From positions 186,001-250,000 of the forward strand of contig NZ_NXGB01000001.1 in the NCBI RefSeq assembly GCF_002850605.1: a DNA stretch of 64,000 nt, written 5' to 3'. The notes under the pieces are model-generated. The model was not told where the DNA came from. It saw only the letters and a program-made list of their open reading frames with translations, and ran no database searches. The DNA comes from Pasteurella oralis (GTDB taxonomy: Bacteria; Pseudomonadota; Gammaproteobacteria; Enterobacterales; Pasteurellaceae). Each line of letters opens with the position of its first letter. Within the stretch, counting starts at the first letter, position 1. Shown here one piece after another: positions 1 through 10,866 of this stretch. Made by a program: the position numbers and the translations under genes.

Positions 1-377
1 TGTTGTTCACCGCCTGAAAGTTGATGTGGATAGCGATCAATTAAGTGATCGATATGTAGTTTAGCCAATAATTGCAGTTGTTCAGCGCGAAGTGCGGTTG
101 GTTTTGCCAAAATTAAGTTGCCAGCAACAGTTTTGTGTGGAAATAAATATAATCGTTGATTTAGATAGCGGCAATTACGTTGCCAAGGTGGGATTGAGCT
201 GAGATTTTTTTGAGCTAACTCAATCTTACCTTGATAATCAATATAACCAGCAATCGCATTCAGCAAAGTAGTTTTTCCACTACCAGATTGTCCAACAACA
301 GCAACACATTCGCCTGTTCTGAGGTGTAAATGGATATTTTTAAGAATTCCTGCATATAAGTGTTGAATCACTAGCAT
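1..377 (-). CDS. ABC transporter ATP-binding protein, molybdate-type, partial (ModC-like)
   Basis: This is the first 125 codons of an ABC ATPase; the rest lies beyond the left edge of the window. Reading leftwards from the ATG at 375-377, the product has a Walker A motif GQSGSGKTT about 34 residues in, a Q-loop region near [12 protein letters not shown], and the start of the signature motif LSGGEQ at the window edge. The ATG is one base beyond the stop codon of the permease gene at 379, so the two are almost certainly translationally coupled. The ATPase would power the importer formed with the next two genes. The partial sequence does not fix substrate specificity; molybdate or tungstate is inferred from the binding protein. 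Confidence 0.85.
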   Translation of the reverse strand, partial: MLVIQHLYAGILKNIHLHLRTGECVAVVGQSGSGKTTLLNAIAGYIDYQGKIELAQKNLSSIPPWQRNCRYLNQRLYLFPHKTVAGNLILAKPTALRAEQLQLLAKLHIDHLIDRYPHQLSGGEQ

Positions 378-378
378 A

Positions 379-1176
379 TTAGATATTCCGATTAATCGTA
401 CGCAATAAAAATAAGAGGCAGGCTGAAATAAAGAGTAGCCACAATGAGGCACCAACTGCAATCTCAAAATCGCCGCTCGCAATATTGAGATAAACTGCCA
501 TAGGTAAGGTTTCTGTTTTAAAACGCGTTGCACCAGCTAACATTAATGTAGCACCAAATTCACCTATTGCTCTTGACCAGGCAAGAATAGCACCGCATAG
601 AAGCGGCTTCCAACACATGGGTAATTCTATTTTTAGTAACGTATTAAAAGGGGATAAGCCCAGATTATAAGCAACAAGGCGATAGCCTACATCTAACGCA
701 GAAAATGTGCCACGTGCATTACGTAGCATAATTGAGCTTGCAATGTAAGTTTGGGCAATCACAATACCAATAGGGCTAAAAATCCACTGACTAATAAAAG
801 GGACTAATTGACTTACAATACCCTGTGAATTGAATAAAAGTAGTAAACTTAGTCCAGTGACGAGAGGAGGTAAAACCATAGGTAAATCAAGGATAGTATC
901 AATAAACTTCTGGAAAGGTAACTGCACTTGACTCATGACCCATGCTGAAGGAATCGCAATACAAAGCGCGAGAATAAGTGACAATAAGAAAGTACTAAGT
1001 GACATCAGCAGCGCAAAATGCAATTCAGGATCAGTTAATATGATCTTAAAAAAGTGCATATCTAGCTGGGTGATTAAAGAAAGCACTGAACCTAATACAA
1101 TCAAGAGTAAGATAAGTAATGGTAACAGTGCTAATTTTAAACTGGCGCTTTTATTTAGCAGGTAAGAAACCTTCAT
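379..1176 (-). CDS. ABC transporter permease, molybdate/tungstate-type (ModB-like)
   Basis: This 265-residue inner-membrane protein has about six hydrophobic segments. Near residues 168-186 it carries the cytoplasmic coupling-loop motif of binding-protein-dependent permeases ([19 protein letters not shown]), followed by the ModB-like stretch [17 protein letters not shown] in the form [18 protein letters not shown]. Length and motifs match ModB/CysT-type permeases. The gene begins inside the 3' end of the binding-protein gene (26-base overlap) and ends one base before the ATPase start, so A-B-C is one operon. It forms the membrane channel of the importer. Confidence 0.88.
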   Translation of the reverse strand: MKVSYLLNKSASLKLALLPLLILLLIVLGSVLSLITQLDMHFFKIILTDPELHFALLMSLSTFLLSLILALCIAIPSAWVMSQVQLPFQKFIDTILDLPMVLPPLVTGLSLLLLFNSQGIVSQLVPFISQWIFSPIGIVIAQTYIASSIMLRNARGTFSALDVGYRLVAYNLGLSPFNTLLKIELPMCWKPLLCGAILAWSRAIGEFGATLMLAGATRFKTETLPMAVYLNIASGDFEIAVGASLWLLFISACLLFLLRTINRNI

Positions 1177-1888
1177 CCGTAAAATATTTTATACCTTGTT
1201 CTGATTTGAAAAGTTCAAGTAACTGTTTAGCTTCTTTTGGATTTTTGCTTGAGGTCAGTAATGCAATAGTGACTTTTTCTTCTGGTGTACCAGCAGGGTT
1301 TGGTAGTAAATCCAGTTTATCACGTACTTTCCAAGCGCCTGAACGTCCTATGACAGCGGCATCGACATCACCATTTAATAAATACAACATAAGCTGCTTC
1401 ACAGTGGCTGCTTTTACAACGATTTTGTCATTTAATTCTTTTTGATAGCCTGATAATTCAATGATTTTCTCAGCCCCTTTACCAAGAGCCATGGCTTTGC
1501 TATCGCCAATACCTAGGCGTAAGTTACTCTCAGCAAGGGCTTTGAAAGAATCAATTCCTGAGCTTTTGTCTTTACGAATTGCCATGACAGGAATATGTAA
1601 GACTAACGGTGCTGATTCTTTAACGTCACCTGTTTTTTCCAGTTTTTCTACGTAATCACTTGAACCTGGTAAGTAAAGATCGCCTGTTTTGACAGTATTA
1701 TAGCGAGCAAGGAGTTGCCCTGAACCTGCATATTCAATCGTCACTTTATTGCCAGTTTCTTGCTCGAATTTTTTGACAATTTTCTCAACGGGATCTTTTA
1801 AACCTGCACCAGCATAAAGGTATAAATCGGCAGCTTGCACTGAAAGTGCGCTCATCATTAATGTTGAAAGTGTGATAAGTTTTTTCAT
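1151..1888 (-). CDS. Periplasmic molybdate/tungstate-type substrate-binding protein (ModA-like)
   Basis: This 245-residue protein starts with a typical Sec signal peptide (KK, then a hydrophobic stretch, cleavage probably after VQA near residue 19). The mature part starts DLYLYAGAGLKDPV, like the ModA opening in which a serine/alanine-rich loop binds the oxyanion. Further on are TGDLYLPGS (where ModA usually has a GADVFxSA-like segment) and GDVDAAVIGRSGA. The start has a strong AAGGAG site. It delivers oxyanion to the permease/ATPase pair downstream. Molybdate or tungstate is most likely, but the divergent central motif leaves specificity open. Confidence 0.82.
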   Translation of the reverse strand: MKKLITLSTLMMSALSVQAADLYLYAGAGLKDPVEKIVKKFEQETGNKVTIEYAGSGQLLARYNTVKTGDLYLPGSSDYVEKLEKTGDVKESAPLVLHIPVMAIRKDKSSGIDSFKALAESNLRLGIGDSKAMALGKGAEKIIELSGYQKELNDKIVVKAATVKQLMLYLLNGDVDAAVIGRSGAWKVRDKLDLLPNPAGTPEEKVTIALLTSSKNPKEAKQLLELFKSEQGIKYFTDEGFLPAK

Positions 1889-1928
1889 TTGTATCTCCTT
1901 GATTTAAAGGAAACCCAATATAGCATAT

Positions 1929-1954
1929 CATTATATAATTTGTAATATATCGAG
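1929..1954 (-). promoter_or_regulatory. Promoter with possible ModE-type operator upstream of the ModA-like gene
   Basis: On the minus strand a TATAAT -10 element lies at 1930-1935, about 40 bases upstream of the binding-protein start. It sits in an imperfect AT-rich dyad (TATATAAT and ATATATCG arms around a short centre) that resembles ModE operators in AT-rich species. An operator over the -10 would fit repression by molybdate-bound ModE. The -35 is weak. The -10 is visible; the ModE assignment is inference. Confidence 0.4.
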
Positions 1955-1990
1955 CTTGAATGGAGGAGATGAGTAGATAATTTTTAACAA

Positions 1991-2023
1991 AAAAAGACTG
2001 AGTTTTTAAACTCAGTCTTTTTT
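1991..2023. terminator. Bidirectional intrinsic terminator downstream of groEL
   Basis: A perfect 10-bp stem (GACTGAGTTT at 1996-2005 pairing with AAACTCAGTC at 2008-2017) is flanked by an A-run on the left and a T-run on the right. It can stop transcripts on either strand, chiefly the groESL transcript coming from the right. Confidence 0.9.
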
Positions 2024-2041
2024 AATTTATTGGGAGAGAGA

Positions 2042-3700
<1,659 letters not shown>

Positions 3701-3704
3701 TTAT

Positions 3705-3767
3705 GTAGGACGGGTTTTAACCCATCGTATTCACTTTAATTAAATGATGGGCTATAGCCCATCCTAC
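3705..3767. repeat. Pair of inverted 22-bp palindromic repeats between groES and groEL
   Basis: Two 22-base units, 3705-3726 and 3746-3767, are inverted copies of each other with four differences. Each is also close to palindromic (core GGGCTATAGCCC in one, GGGTTTTAACCC in the other). In the groESL transcript they can fold as one long stem with a 19-base loop or as two small hairpins. No T-run follows, so this is not a standard terminator. It resembles the short REP-like intergenic palindromes of Pasteurellaceae and may be an RNA-processing or differential-stability element. Confidence 0.75.
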
Positions 3768-3769
3768 TT

Positions 3770-4060
3770 TTATTCAACAATTGCTAAAATATCGTTTTCA
3801 GAAATAATTAATACTTCTTCGCCATCAATTTTTTCTGATTTTACACCATAACCATCATTGAAAATGACGGTGTCACCAACTTTCACATCTAAAGGCTGTA
3901 CTGTACCGTTTTCTAAAATGCGACCTTTGCCTACTGCTAATACTTTGGCGCGAGTAGATTTTGTTGCGGCAGAACCTGTTAAGACAATACCACCAGCAGA
4001 TTTAGTTTCAACTTCTTCACGTTTGATGATCACACGATCATGTAATGGACGAATATTCAT
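3770..4060 (-). CDS. groES: Co-chaperonin GroES (10 kDa)
   Basis: At 96 residues it has the family length, and the start [16 protein letters not shown] is diagnostic. The mobile loop that binds GroEL ([14 protein letters not shown]) and the beta-hairpin region ([11 protein letters not shown]) are present. A strong AAGGAG site precedes the ATG. It caps the GroEL ring during folding. It is the first gene of the groES-groEL operon and is preceded by a clear heat-shock promoter. Confidence 0.99.
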   Translation of the reverse strand: MNIRPLHDRVIIKREEVETKSAGGIVLTGSAATKSTRAKVLAVGKGRILENGTVQPLDVKVGDTVIFNDGYGVKSEKIDGEEVLIISENDILAIVE

Positions 4061-4109
4061 TTAATTACTCCTTAATTAAAAAAGTTATTTTACTTAAAAC
4101 GTTTTCTTA

Positions 4110-4140
4110 ATATGTGGGAGATTTCATCGGTTTCAAGGGG
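4110..4140 (-). promoter_or_regulatory. Sigma-32 heat-shock promoter for groES-groEL
   Basis: Read on the minus strand, the region has CCCCTTGAAA (4131-4140) as the -35 and CCCACATAT (4110-4118) as the -10, about 12 bases apart. This matches the CTTGAAA / CCCCATNT consensus of RpoH promoters. It lies in the short gap between the fxsA stop and groES, so the operon has its own stress promoter. No CIRCE element is present, as expected for a gammaproteobacterium. Confidence 0.88.
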
Positions 4141-4150
4141 AAAAATGAAA

Positions 4151-4615
4151 TTATTTTATTTTTTTATCTTCATCGACTTGTTTTTCATATTCTGCTTCAA
4201 ATACGTTACTGTCTTGCTGAAAACCTTGCTGTGTTTTACGGAAAAAGCGAGTATGGAAGAATTGAATTTTATTGGCAATCAGATTTTCTATCCATAAGCC
4301 TGTTGCTGGTATTAATAGAACAAGCCCAAGTAGGTCGGTCAGAAAACCTGGGATAAAAAATAAGATACCCGCAACAATCCAAATTCCCGATTTTAATAAT
4401 GAACGAGTAGGAATTTCACCACGAGAGAGTTGTTTTTGGACATTAAGCAAGGTATACCAACCTCGTGCGCGAATCATTAATAACCCAAATACTGAAGACA
4501 AAATAAGTAAAGCAATTAAGCCTAAAATGCCAATTGTAGAACCAATCCAAACGAGTAGTGATAGCTCTATATAGATAAATAGAAAGGCAAGGAGAATAAA
4601 TAAAATCAGTGGCAT
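4151..4615 (-). CDS. fxsA: FxsA family membrane protein
   Basis: This 154-residue inner-membrane protein has an N-terminal pair of hydrophobic segments, the conserved block ARGWYTLLNVQKQLSRGE around residues 50-67, and a second pair of helices containing IPGFLTDLLGLVLLIP, the hallmark of FxsA. The C-terminal tail is charged. In E. coli FxsA eases exclusion of phage T7 by the F plasmid protein PifA; its normal role is unknown. It lies directly upstream of groES, a neighbourhood also seen in enterobacteria. Confidence 0.93.
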   Translation of the reverse strand: MPLILFILLAFLFIYIELSLLVWIGSTIGILGLIALLILSSVFGLLMIRARGWYTLLNVQKQLSRGEIPTRSLLKSGIWIVAGILFFIPGFLTDLLGLVLLIPATGLWIENLIANKIQFFHTRFFRKTQQGFQQDSNVFEAEYEKQVDEDKKIK

Positions 4616-4712
4616 ATTGTTGTTTCCTTATTAGCGCGGTATATGTTGATTTTATAGATGGTATCAAACTTTTAAAATTTCAACCGCACTTTTATATAAA
4701 GTAGCAATAATA

Positions 4713-4736
4713 AAGCTCACATAATTATGTGAGCTT
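4713..4736. terminator. Probable terminator downstream of the AbgT-type gene
   Basis: A perfect 24-base palindrome (AAGCTCACATAA and its complement) lies between the stop of the AbgT-like gene and fxsA. On the minus strand it is followed by TTATTATT, a weak T-tract. A partial uptake sequence (ACCGCACTT) lies just left of it, near 4683-4692. Confidence 0.6.
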
Positions 4737-4758
4737 GAGTAATAGGAATTTTATTTTT

Positions 4759-6340
4759 TTATTGTGCAGGATGTGCAGGATAGAATATCGGTGAATTTGG
4801 ACCTACTGGTAAGCCTAGTACAAATACCCAAATAAAGAACATTGCTGACCAGGCGATTAAAAAGGCGATTGAGTAAGGTAACATCATTGAAACTAATGTA
4901 CCTACACCAGCATCTTTTTTATATTTAATTACGGTTGCCATAATTAAACCAAAGTAACTCATCATCGGAGTGATAATATTCGTTACTGAGTCATCGATAC
5001 GATAAGCGGCTTGAATGATTTCAGGTGAATAACTCGTTAACATTAACATTGGTACAAAGATTGGTGCTGTTACTGCCCATTGTGCAGAAGCAGAACCGAT
5101 CATTAAGTTAATAAAGGCACAAATTAAGATAAAGCCCATAAAGAGTATGCCACCATGTAAGCCGACTTCATTTAAGAAGTTAGCGCCTTTTACTGCAATA
5201 TATTGACCAATATTAGTCCAGTTAAAAAACGCGACGAATTGGGAAGCAAAGAAGATAATAACCAGGTATAAACCTAATGTATTCATCGCTTCTGCCATTG
5301 CATTGACTACATCTTTTTCACTGCGAATACTTTTGGTGACAACACCATATACTGTACCTGGTAGGGCAAATAGAATAAAGATAAAGGCAACAATCGATTT
5401 TAAGAATGGTGAGCCTGTGACTAAACCAGTTTTAGGATCACGCAAGATACCATTTTCAGGCACAACACTCCAAGCAAGTAATGCGCAAAGAATTAAAAAT
5501 ACTAAGCCTGCATATTTTAACCCTTTACGTTCTAATGGGGTGACTTCATTCGAATGTTGTAGATCGATTTCATCTTGTGATAAATGACTGTTATAAGGGC
5601 CAAGCTGTGGTTCAACGATTTTTTCAGTGATGAAATAACCAATGAAGGCAATCACAAAAGTACTTGCTGCCATAAAGAACCAGTTTGCCTCTGGACCTAC
5701 CGTATAAGTCGGATCAATAATTTGGGCAGTTTGTTGAGTAATCCCTGCTAATAATGGATCGATAGTTCCCAATAATAAATTCGCAGAATAACCGCCAGAA
5801 ACCCCAGCAAAAGCAGCAGCAAGACCTGCAAGTGGATGACGACCAAGTGAATGGAAGATAATTGCGGCTAATGGAATCAATACCACATAGCCTAATTCTG
5901 AGGCAGTATTAGAGAAGAATCCCTGCAAATACAATTGTGAAAGTCGTTAGTTTACGTGGTGATTTAGTCACTAATAAGCGCATAACGGCAGAGAGTAAGC
6001 CTGCTTTTTCGGCGATACCTACTCCAAGTAATGCAACTAATACCGTGCCTAATGGCGCAAAGTTGGTAAAGTTTTTGACGAGATTAGTTAAGATTCGGCT
6101 TAAGCCATCAGCGTTCAGTAAGCTGACAACGTAAATCATGCCATCAGCTGCACGACCTTTAGTACCTTCAGGACGAGGATCGGGTACTGCTAACCCAAAA
6201 TATTCACCTAATGCGGAAGAAATTAATAGTAAAACAATAAAAATCATAAAAAGAGTGACAGGATGCGGCAGCATGTTGCCTAGCCACTCAACAGTATGCA
6301 GAAATTTACTGCCTTTCTTTTGTTGTTGTGTTGTATTCAT
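4759..6340 (-). pseudogene. AbgT family transporter, interrupted by a +1 frameshift
   Basis: Two overlapping frames together encode one AbgT-type (p-aminobenzoyl-glutamate) transporter. The N-terminal part starts at ATG 6338-6340 after an AAGGA site, runs through VEWLGNMLPHPVTLF (the family's opening) and reaches KLTTFTIVFAGI. There the frame runs into a stop at 5909-5911. The neighbouring frame continues directly with FFSNTASELGYVVLIPLA and then the whole C-terminal transporter core to 4759. Removing one base near 5915-5925 would give an intact protein of about 526 residues, close to the roughly 510 of E. coli AbgT. The defect is a real inactivation, a recoding site or a sequence error; the rest of the gene is not decayed. 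An upstream alternative start at 6364 has no ribosome site. Confidence 0.88.
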
Positions 6341-6665
6341 ATTTAGTCCTTCTATTTTCAGCATGATACAAGGGCTACGATGATTTTGCCCAGTGGCAAT
6401 CTATCATGCTCTGTATAATATTCAAACAAAAAAGTTAACAAAGTATTAACAAGATCAAATTATTTTGTTTCTATTTCTGTTATCCTAATTAAATCTATAT
6501 GTATAAATTTTTATATAGCTATTTTTTAGATTAGAAAAAGTAATCTGAAAGATAAAAATATGTCGTGGAGTGGACAGTTAAAATGTGACCGCGATCAAAT
6601 TTTTAGCATATTCATTTCCCTATAATAGGCGACAACTTGTTCAATACTCGAGATGGAGGATTAAA
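6341..6665. promoter_or_regulatory. Divergent intergenic region with class II CRP-dependent aspA promoter
   Basis: This 325-base gap separates the AbgT-like gene (left) from aspA (right). A CRP half-site pair, TGTGACCGCGATCAAA at 6584-6599, has its centre about 41 bases upstream of the start expected from a perfect TATAAT at 6620-6625. That is the geometry of a class II CRP-activated promoter. The left half is very AT-rich and probably holds the promoter of the AbgT-like gene, but I could not assign it. Aspartase is catabolite- and anaerobically controlled in related bacteria, which fits. Confidence 0.75.
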
Positions 6666-8084
6666 ATGGTGGCAACAAGAAAAGAAGTGGATTTACTTGG
6701 TGAACGTGAAGTTCCAGCAGAGGCATATTGGGGAATTCATACTTTAAGAGCGGTAGAAAATTTTAACATTTCAAATGCGGTTATTTCAGATATCCCTGAA
6801 TTTGTGCGTGGTATGGTTATGGTAAAAAAAGCAACAGCATTAGCAAATGGTGAGCTTGGGGCAATTCCAGATAAGATTGCTAAGGCAATTGTTGCAGCTT
6901 GTGATGAAATTTTGACAACAGGCAAATGTTTAGATCAATTCCCTTCCGATGTTTATCAAGGTGGTGCAGGTACTTCTGTCAATATGAATACAAATGAAGT
7001 TGTCGCAAACCTGGCATTAGAAATTTTAGGTCATAAAAAAGGGGAATATCAGTATTTAGATCCGATGGATCATGTTAATGCTAGCCAGTCTACTAACGAT
7101 GCTTACCCAACAGGATTTCGTATTGCTGTATACAACAGCATTATGAAGTTGGTGGCGAAAGTACTTTATTTACAACAAGGATTTGAAAATAAAGCAAAAG
7201 AGTTTTCTCACATTTTAAAAATGGGGCGTACTCAGCTACAAGATGCTGTACCAATGACAGTTGGTCAAGAATTCAAAGCATTTTCTGTCTTGCTTGATGA
7301 AGAAGTACGTAATTTAACTCGTACTGCCGAGTTATTACTTGAGGTCAATTTAGGAGCAACTGCAATTGGAACAGGATTGAATACGCCACAAGGTTATGCG
7401 CCTTTAGCGGTGAAATACCTTGCAGAAGTAACAGGCTTGCCTTGTACATTAGCTGAAAACTTGATTGAAGCAACATCAGATTGTGGCGCTTATGTGATGG
7501 TACATGGTGCATTAAAGCGCACTGCAGTGAAATTATCTAAAGTGTGTAATGATTTACGCTTGTTATCTTCAGGTCCACGTGCTGGTTTGAATGAAATTAA
7601 TTTACCAGAGCTACAAGCAGGTTCTTCAATTATGCCTGCAAAAGTTAATCCAGTGATACCAGAAGTGGTGAATCAAGTTTGCTTTAAAGTGATTGGTAAT
7701 GATACTACAGTGACCTTTGCTGCGGAAGCAGGTCAATTACAACTTAACGTAATGGAGCCAGTGATTGGGCAGGCAATGTTTGAATCGATTGAGATTTTAA
7801 CGAACGCTTGTGTCAATTTACGTGATAAATGTATTGATGGTATTACTGTGAATAAAGAAGTCTGTGAAAATTATGTCTTCAACTCAATTGGCATTGTCAC
7901 TTATCTAAATCCATTTATTGGTCATCATAACGGTGACTTAGTCGGTAAAATTTGTGCGAAAACTGGGCGAGGAGTGAGAGAGGTTGTGCTAGAAAAAGGC
8001 TTACTCACTGAAGAGCAGCTTGACGATATTCTGTCAGTTGAAAACTTGATGAACCCAACTTATAAAGCCAAATTGAATAAGTAA
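6666..8084 (+). CDS. aspA: Aspartate ammonia-lyase (aspartase)
   Basis: Converts L-aspartate to fumarate plus ammonia, feeding anaerobic fumarate respiration. I chose the ATG at 6666 because it follows GGAGG at the right distance and gives [13 protein letters not shown], the usual aspartase start. The frame is open further upstream but overlaps the CRP site. The product is 472 residues. The flexible catalytic loop [11 protein letters not shown] starts near residue 319 and places the catalytic serine at 321. The substrate-binding motif NASQSTND is near residue 140. It is transcribed alone and ends in a terminator made of paired uptake sequences. Confidence 0.98.
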   Translation: MVATRKEVDLLGEREVPAEAYWGIHTLRAVENFNISNAVISDIPEFVRGMVMVKKATALANGELGAIPDKIAKAIVAACDEILTTGKCLDQFPSDVYQGGAGTSVNMNTNEVVANLALEILGHKKGEYQYLDPMDHVNASQSTNDAYPTGFRIAVYNSIMKLVAKVLYLQQGFENKAKEFSHILKMGRTQLQDAVPMTVGQEFKAFSVLLDEEVRNLTRTAELLLEVNLGATAIGTGLNTPQGYAPLAVKYLAEVTGLPCTLAENLIEATSDCGAYVMVHGALKRTAVKLSKVCNDLRLLSSGPRAGLNEINLPELQAGSSIMPAKVNPVIPEVVNQVCFKVIGNDTTVTFAAEAGQLQLNVMEPVIGQAMFESIEILTNACVNLRDKCIDGITVNKEVCENYVFNSIGIVTYLNPFIGHHNGDLVGKICAKTGRGVREVVLEKGLLTEEQLDDILSVENLMNPTYKAKLNK

Positions 8085-8108
8085 TTCATCAAAATTTGTT
8101 TAAAAGTG

Positions 8109-8150
8109 ACCGCACTTTTTGCTATGGCGATAAAAGTGCGGTTTATTTTT
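8109..8150 (+). terminator. aspA terminator built from inverted DNA uptake sequences
   Basis: ACCGCACTTTT (8109-8119) and AAAAGTGCGGT (8132-8142) form an 11-bp stem with a 12-base loop, followed by TTTATTTTT. Each arm is a complete uptake-sequence core, so the element serves both as a terminator and as a double uptake signal. Confidence 0.9.
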
Positions 8151-8175
8151 ATCAAGTTTTTTGCTTCAAGAATAA

Positions 8176-8207
8176 AAAAATAGCACTGAGTTAACAGCGC
8201 TATTTTT
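8176..8207. terminator. Terminator downstream of glyS
   Basis: AAAAATAGC (8176-8184) pairs with GCTATTTTT (8199-8207) around an imperfect inner stem (CTG/CAG). With runs of A and T on the two sides it can work on both strands, mainly for the glyS transcript arriving from the right. Confidence 0.8.
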
Positions 8208-8224
8208 AAGTTTTATTACACTGA

Positions 8225-10294
8225 CTATTGAAGTAATGAAATATCTGCAACTTGTAAGAAGAGATTACGTAAATTATTCAGGATTGCTAAACGATTTTGG
8301 CGTAATTTCTGATCTTCAGCATTCACCATTACATTATCGAAGAAGGTATCTACAGGCTCACGTAATGCAGCTAAGCGATCTAACGCGGTTTGATATTCGC
8401 CTTCGACAAATAATGGGGTTAATTCAGTCTGTAAAGCAAGTACTTGTTCTGCTAAGACTTTTTCAGCTATTTCAACACATAATGCCATATCAATGTTTGC
8501 TGTTAATTCACCTTCAACTTTTGCCAAAATATTGCTTACACGTTTATTCGCCGCGGCTAAGGCTTCTGCTGCATCAAGAGTGCGGAAGTGTGAAACTGCA
8601 CGTACACGAGCATCAAAATCTGCTGGACGAGTTGGACGGCGAGCTAGTACTGCTTGGATGACATCTACCGCAATGCCTTCATCTTGATACCATGCACGGA
8701 AACGACCTAGCATGAAGTCAACCACTTCTTCCACTACATTTACATTCGTGAGTTTGTCACCGAAAAGTGCGGTGGATTTTTTCACAATTTCTTCAAGATC
8801 AAGCGGTAAGTTCTTTTCAACAATAATGCGTAACACACCTAATGCCGCACGACGTAGAGCGAATGGGTCTGCGCTGCCTTTGGGTTGTTGCCCGATACCG
8901 AAAATCCCCGTGAGCGTATCGAATTTATCTGCTAAGGCAACTGCACTGGCGACTAACGATTTCGGCAATTCATCACCAGCAAAACGTGGCATATATTGCT
9001 CATTTAAGGCAACGGCTACTTCTTCGTCTTCGCCATCGTGGCGTGCATAGTGCATACCCATCACGCCTTGTGTATCAGTAAACTCAAATACCATATTGGT
9101 CATTAAGTCACATTTTGACAATAAACCCGCACGTTTTGCTTTAGTTTCATCTGCGCCGATCTGTCTAGCGATTTCCCCCGCAAGTTGTTCAATTCGTGCC
9201 GTTTTGTCACGTAATGTACCAAGTTGTTGTTGGAACAACACCATTTCTAAGCGTGGAAGCTGATCTTCTAAACGCTGTTTTAAATCGGTTTTGAAGAAGA
9301 ATTCGGCATCGGTTAAACGTGGACGAACCACTTTTTCGTTACCTTCAATAATTTTGCTTGGGTCTTCTGGATTGATGTTCGACACGAAAATAAAGTGCGG
9401 TAACAATTTGCCGTCTTTGTCATAAATAGGGAAATATTTTTGGTCACCTTTCATGGTGTAAACCAAGGCTTCCGCAGGCACAGCAAGGAAACGCTCTTCA
9501 AATTTAGCCGCTAGTACATTTGGATATTCCACAAGCGAAGTCACTTCATCAAGTAAATCGTCTTCAATATCCGCCACGCCGCCAAGTGCGGTGGCTTTCT
9601 CTTGCGATTTTGCCAAAATCATTTCACGACGTTGGTTGAAATCAGCAATCACTGAACCTTTTTCCGCTAACAGTTGTGGATATTGGTCAGCGTGAGTAAT
9701 TTGGAATTCACGTTCACCTAAGAAACGGTGACTACGAATAGTAGTAGCACTTTGTACGCCTAAGATTTCACCTTCAATTAATTCATCCCCCAATAACATA
9801 GTGACAGTATGAACAGGACGAATAAATTGCACGGTTTTGTCTGCCCAACGCATAGGTTTTGGAATGGGTAATTTTGCTAAGGCACTAGCGATAATATCTT
9901 TTAATAAATGTTTAGTCGGTTGGCCTTCGATCGTTGCACGATGCACAAGCCATTCACCTTTATCAGTGGCAATGCGTTCCGCTTGATCTACACTGATACC
10001 ACAACCACGCGCCCAGCCTTCAGCTGCTTTAGTTGGTTTACCTTCACTATCAAATGCCGCTGATACCGCAGGACCGCGTTTTTCAACTTGTTTGCTAGGT
10101 TGTGCTGTGGCTAATCCTAACACTTTCACCGCCAAACGACGAGGTGCCGCAAACCATTCTGCTTTTTCAAAAGCTAAACCAGCTTGATTTAACTCGAATT
10201 CCACATTCTCTGCGAATGCGGTTGCTAATTTCTTGAGCGCCTTCGGTGGCAGCTCTTCAGTGCCGATCTCGGCGAGGAAGTTTTGTGTTGTCAT
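8225..10294 (-). CDS. glyS: Glycyl-tRNA synthetase, beta subunit
   Basis: At 689 residues it has the length of the beta chain of the bacterial alpha2-beta2 glycyl-tRNA synthetase. The start [20 protein letters not shown] and the later blocks [19 protein letters not shown] and [23 protein letters not shown] are diagnostic. The C-terminal part is the tRNA-recognising, anticodon-binding region. It partners the alpha subunit encoded at 11801-12703. Unusually, three genes separate the two subunit genes, although all five run in the same direction. Confidence 0.98.
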   Translation of the reverse strand: MTTQNFLAEIGTEELPPKALKKLATAFAENVEFELNQAGLAFEKAEWFAAPRRLAVKVLGLATAQPSKQVEKRGPAVSAAFDSEGKPTKAAEGWARGCGISVDQAERIATDKGEWLVHRATIEGQPTKHLLKDIIASALAKLPIPKPMRWADKTVQFIRPVHTVTMLLGDELIEGEILGVQSATTIRSHRFLGEREFQITHADQYPQLLAEKGSVIADFNQRREMILAKSQEKATALGGVADIEDDLLDEVTSLVEYPNVLAAKFEERFLAVPAEALVYTMKGDQKYFPIYDKDGKLLPHFIFVSNINPEDPSKIIEGNEKVVRPRLTDAEFFFKTDLKQRLEDQLPRLEMVLFQQQLGTLRDKTARIEQLAGEIARQIGADETKAKRAGLLSKCDLMTNMVFEFTDTQGVMGMHYARHDGEDEEVAVALNEQYMPRFAGDELPKSLVASAVALADKFDTLTGIFGIGQQPKGSADPFALRRAALGVLRIIVEKNLPLDLEEIVKKSTALFGDKLTNVNVVEEVVDFMLGRFRAWYQDEGIAVDVIQAVLARRPTRPADFDARVRAVSHFRTLDAAEALAAANKRVSNILAKVEGELTANIDMALCVEIAEKVLAEQVLALQTELTPLFVEGEYQTALDRLAALREPVDTFFDNVMVNAEDQKLRQNRLAILNNLRNLFLQVADISLLQ

Positions 10295-10323
10295 TGTGTT
10301 TCTCTTTAAAAAATATCAAGATT

Positions 10324-10704
10324 CTATTTCTTTCTCGTACATTTAATTGTTATTTTTTCTGTTTTAAGATCTGTTCCAAATTCAGTATGATAATTTTTAT
10401 AAAGCATCATAGCTAAAGTCATTCCGCCAAAAAGAACAGCCAATATAATCGCGATTTCAAGTCCTATAAGTATGCCGATAGCCATTAATATTGTGTCCCT
10501 TGTTATTTCGAATAGTTCGTCAGTCGCTGATGGGATGAATGCTACGGCAAGGACGATAGCAAATGCGACTAAAGTCAATTTATTGATTGTGGTAATCTTT
10601 TTGGCCTTTTTTATTTTTTCGGCTAATTCTCCCTCAATAATGAAACTGGGTTCTTTATTATTTAGAGCTCTTTCAAGGTCTTCCTTCATATTAATGACTA
10701 ACAT
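10324..10704 (-). CDS. Small membrane protein of unknown function
   Basis: This 126-residue protein has a charged N-terminal 35 residues (EDLERALNNKEPSF, then a lysine-rich stretch) and two clear transmembrane segments (about residues 40-60 and 72-102), followed by a basic, threonine-rich tail. The start is fixed by AAGGAG seven bases before the ATG at 10704. I do not recognise the family. It lies between the GST-like gene and glyS, with 162 bases upstream that could hold its own promoter. Its base composition is more AT-rich than glyS, so it may be a later insertion. Confidence 0.7.
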   Translation of the reverse strand: MLVINMKEDLERALNNKEPSFIIEGELAEKIKKAKKITTINKLTLVAFAIVLAVAFIPSATDELFEITRDTILMAIGILIGLEIAIILAVLFGGMTLAMMLYKNYHTEFGTDLKTEKITIKCTRKK

Positions 10705-10866
10705 TTAGTTTCTCCTTGTCGACATAATTTAGTATTTATAGCACTTTGATTTTGCTAAATCTTCAATATAACTAAAACTAGTGGTATTTCATTTGATAGC
10801 ACTTGTAGCCTAATGAGTGCCTTTATTTTATTCGCTTCATTAAGATATATACTATCAATGCATCAC

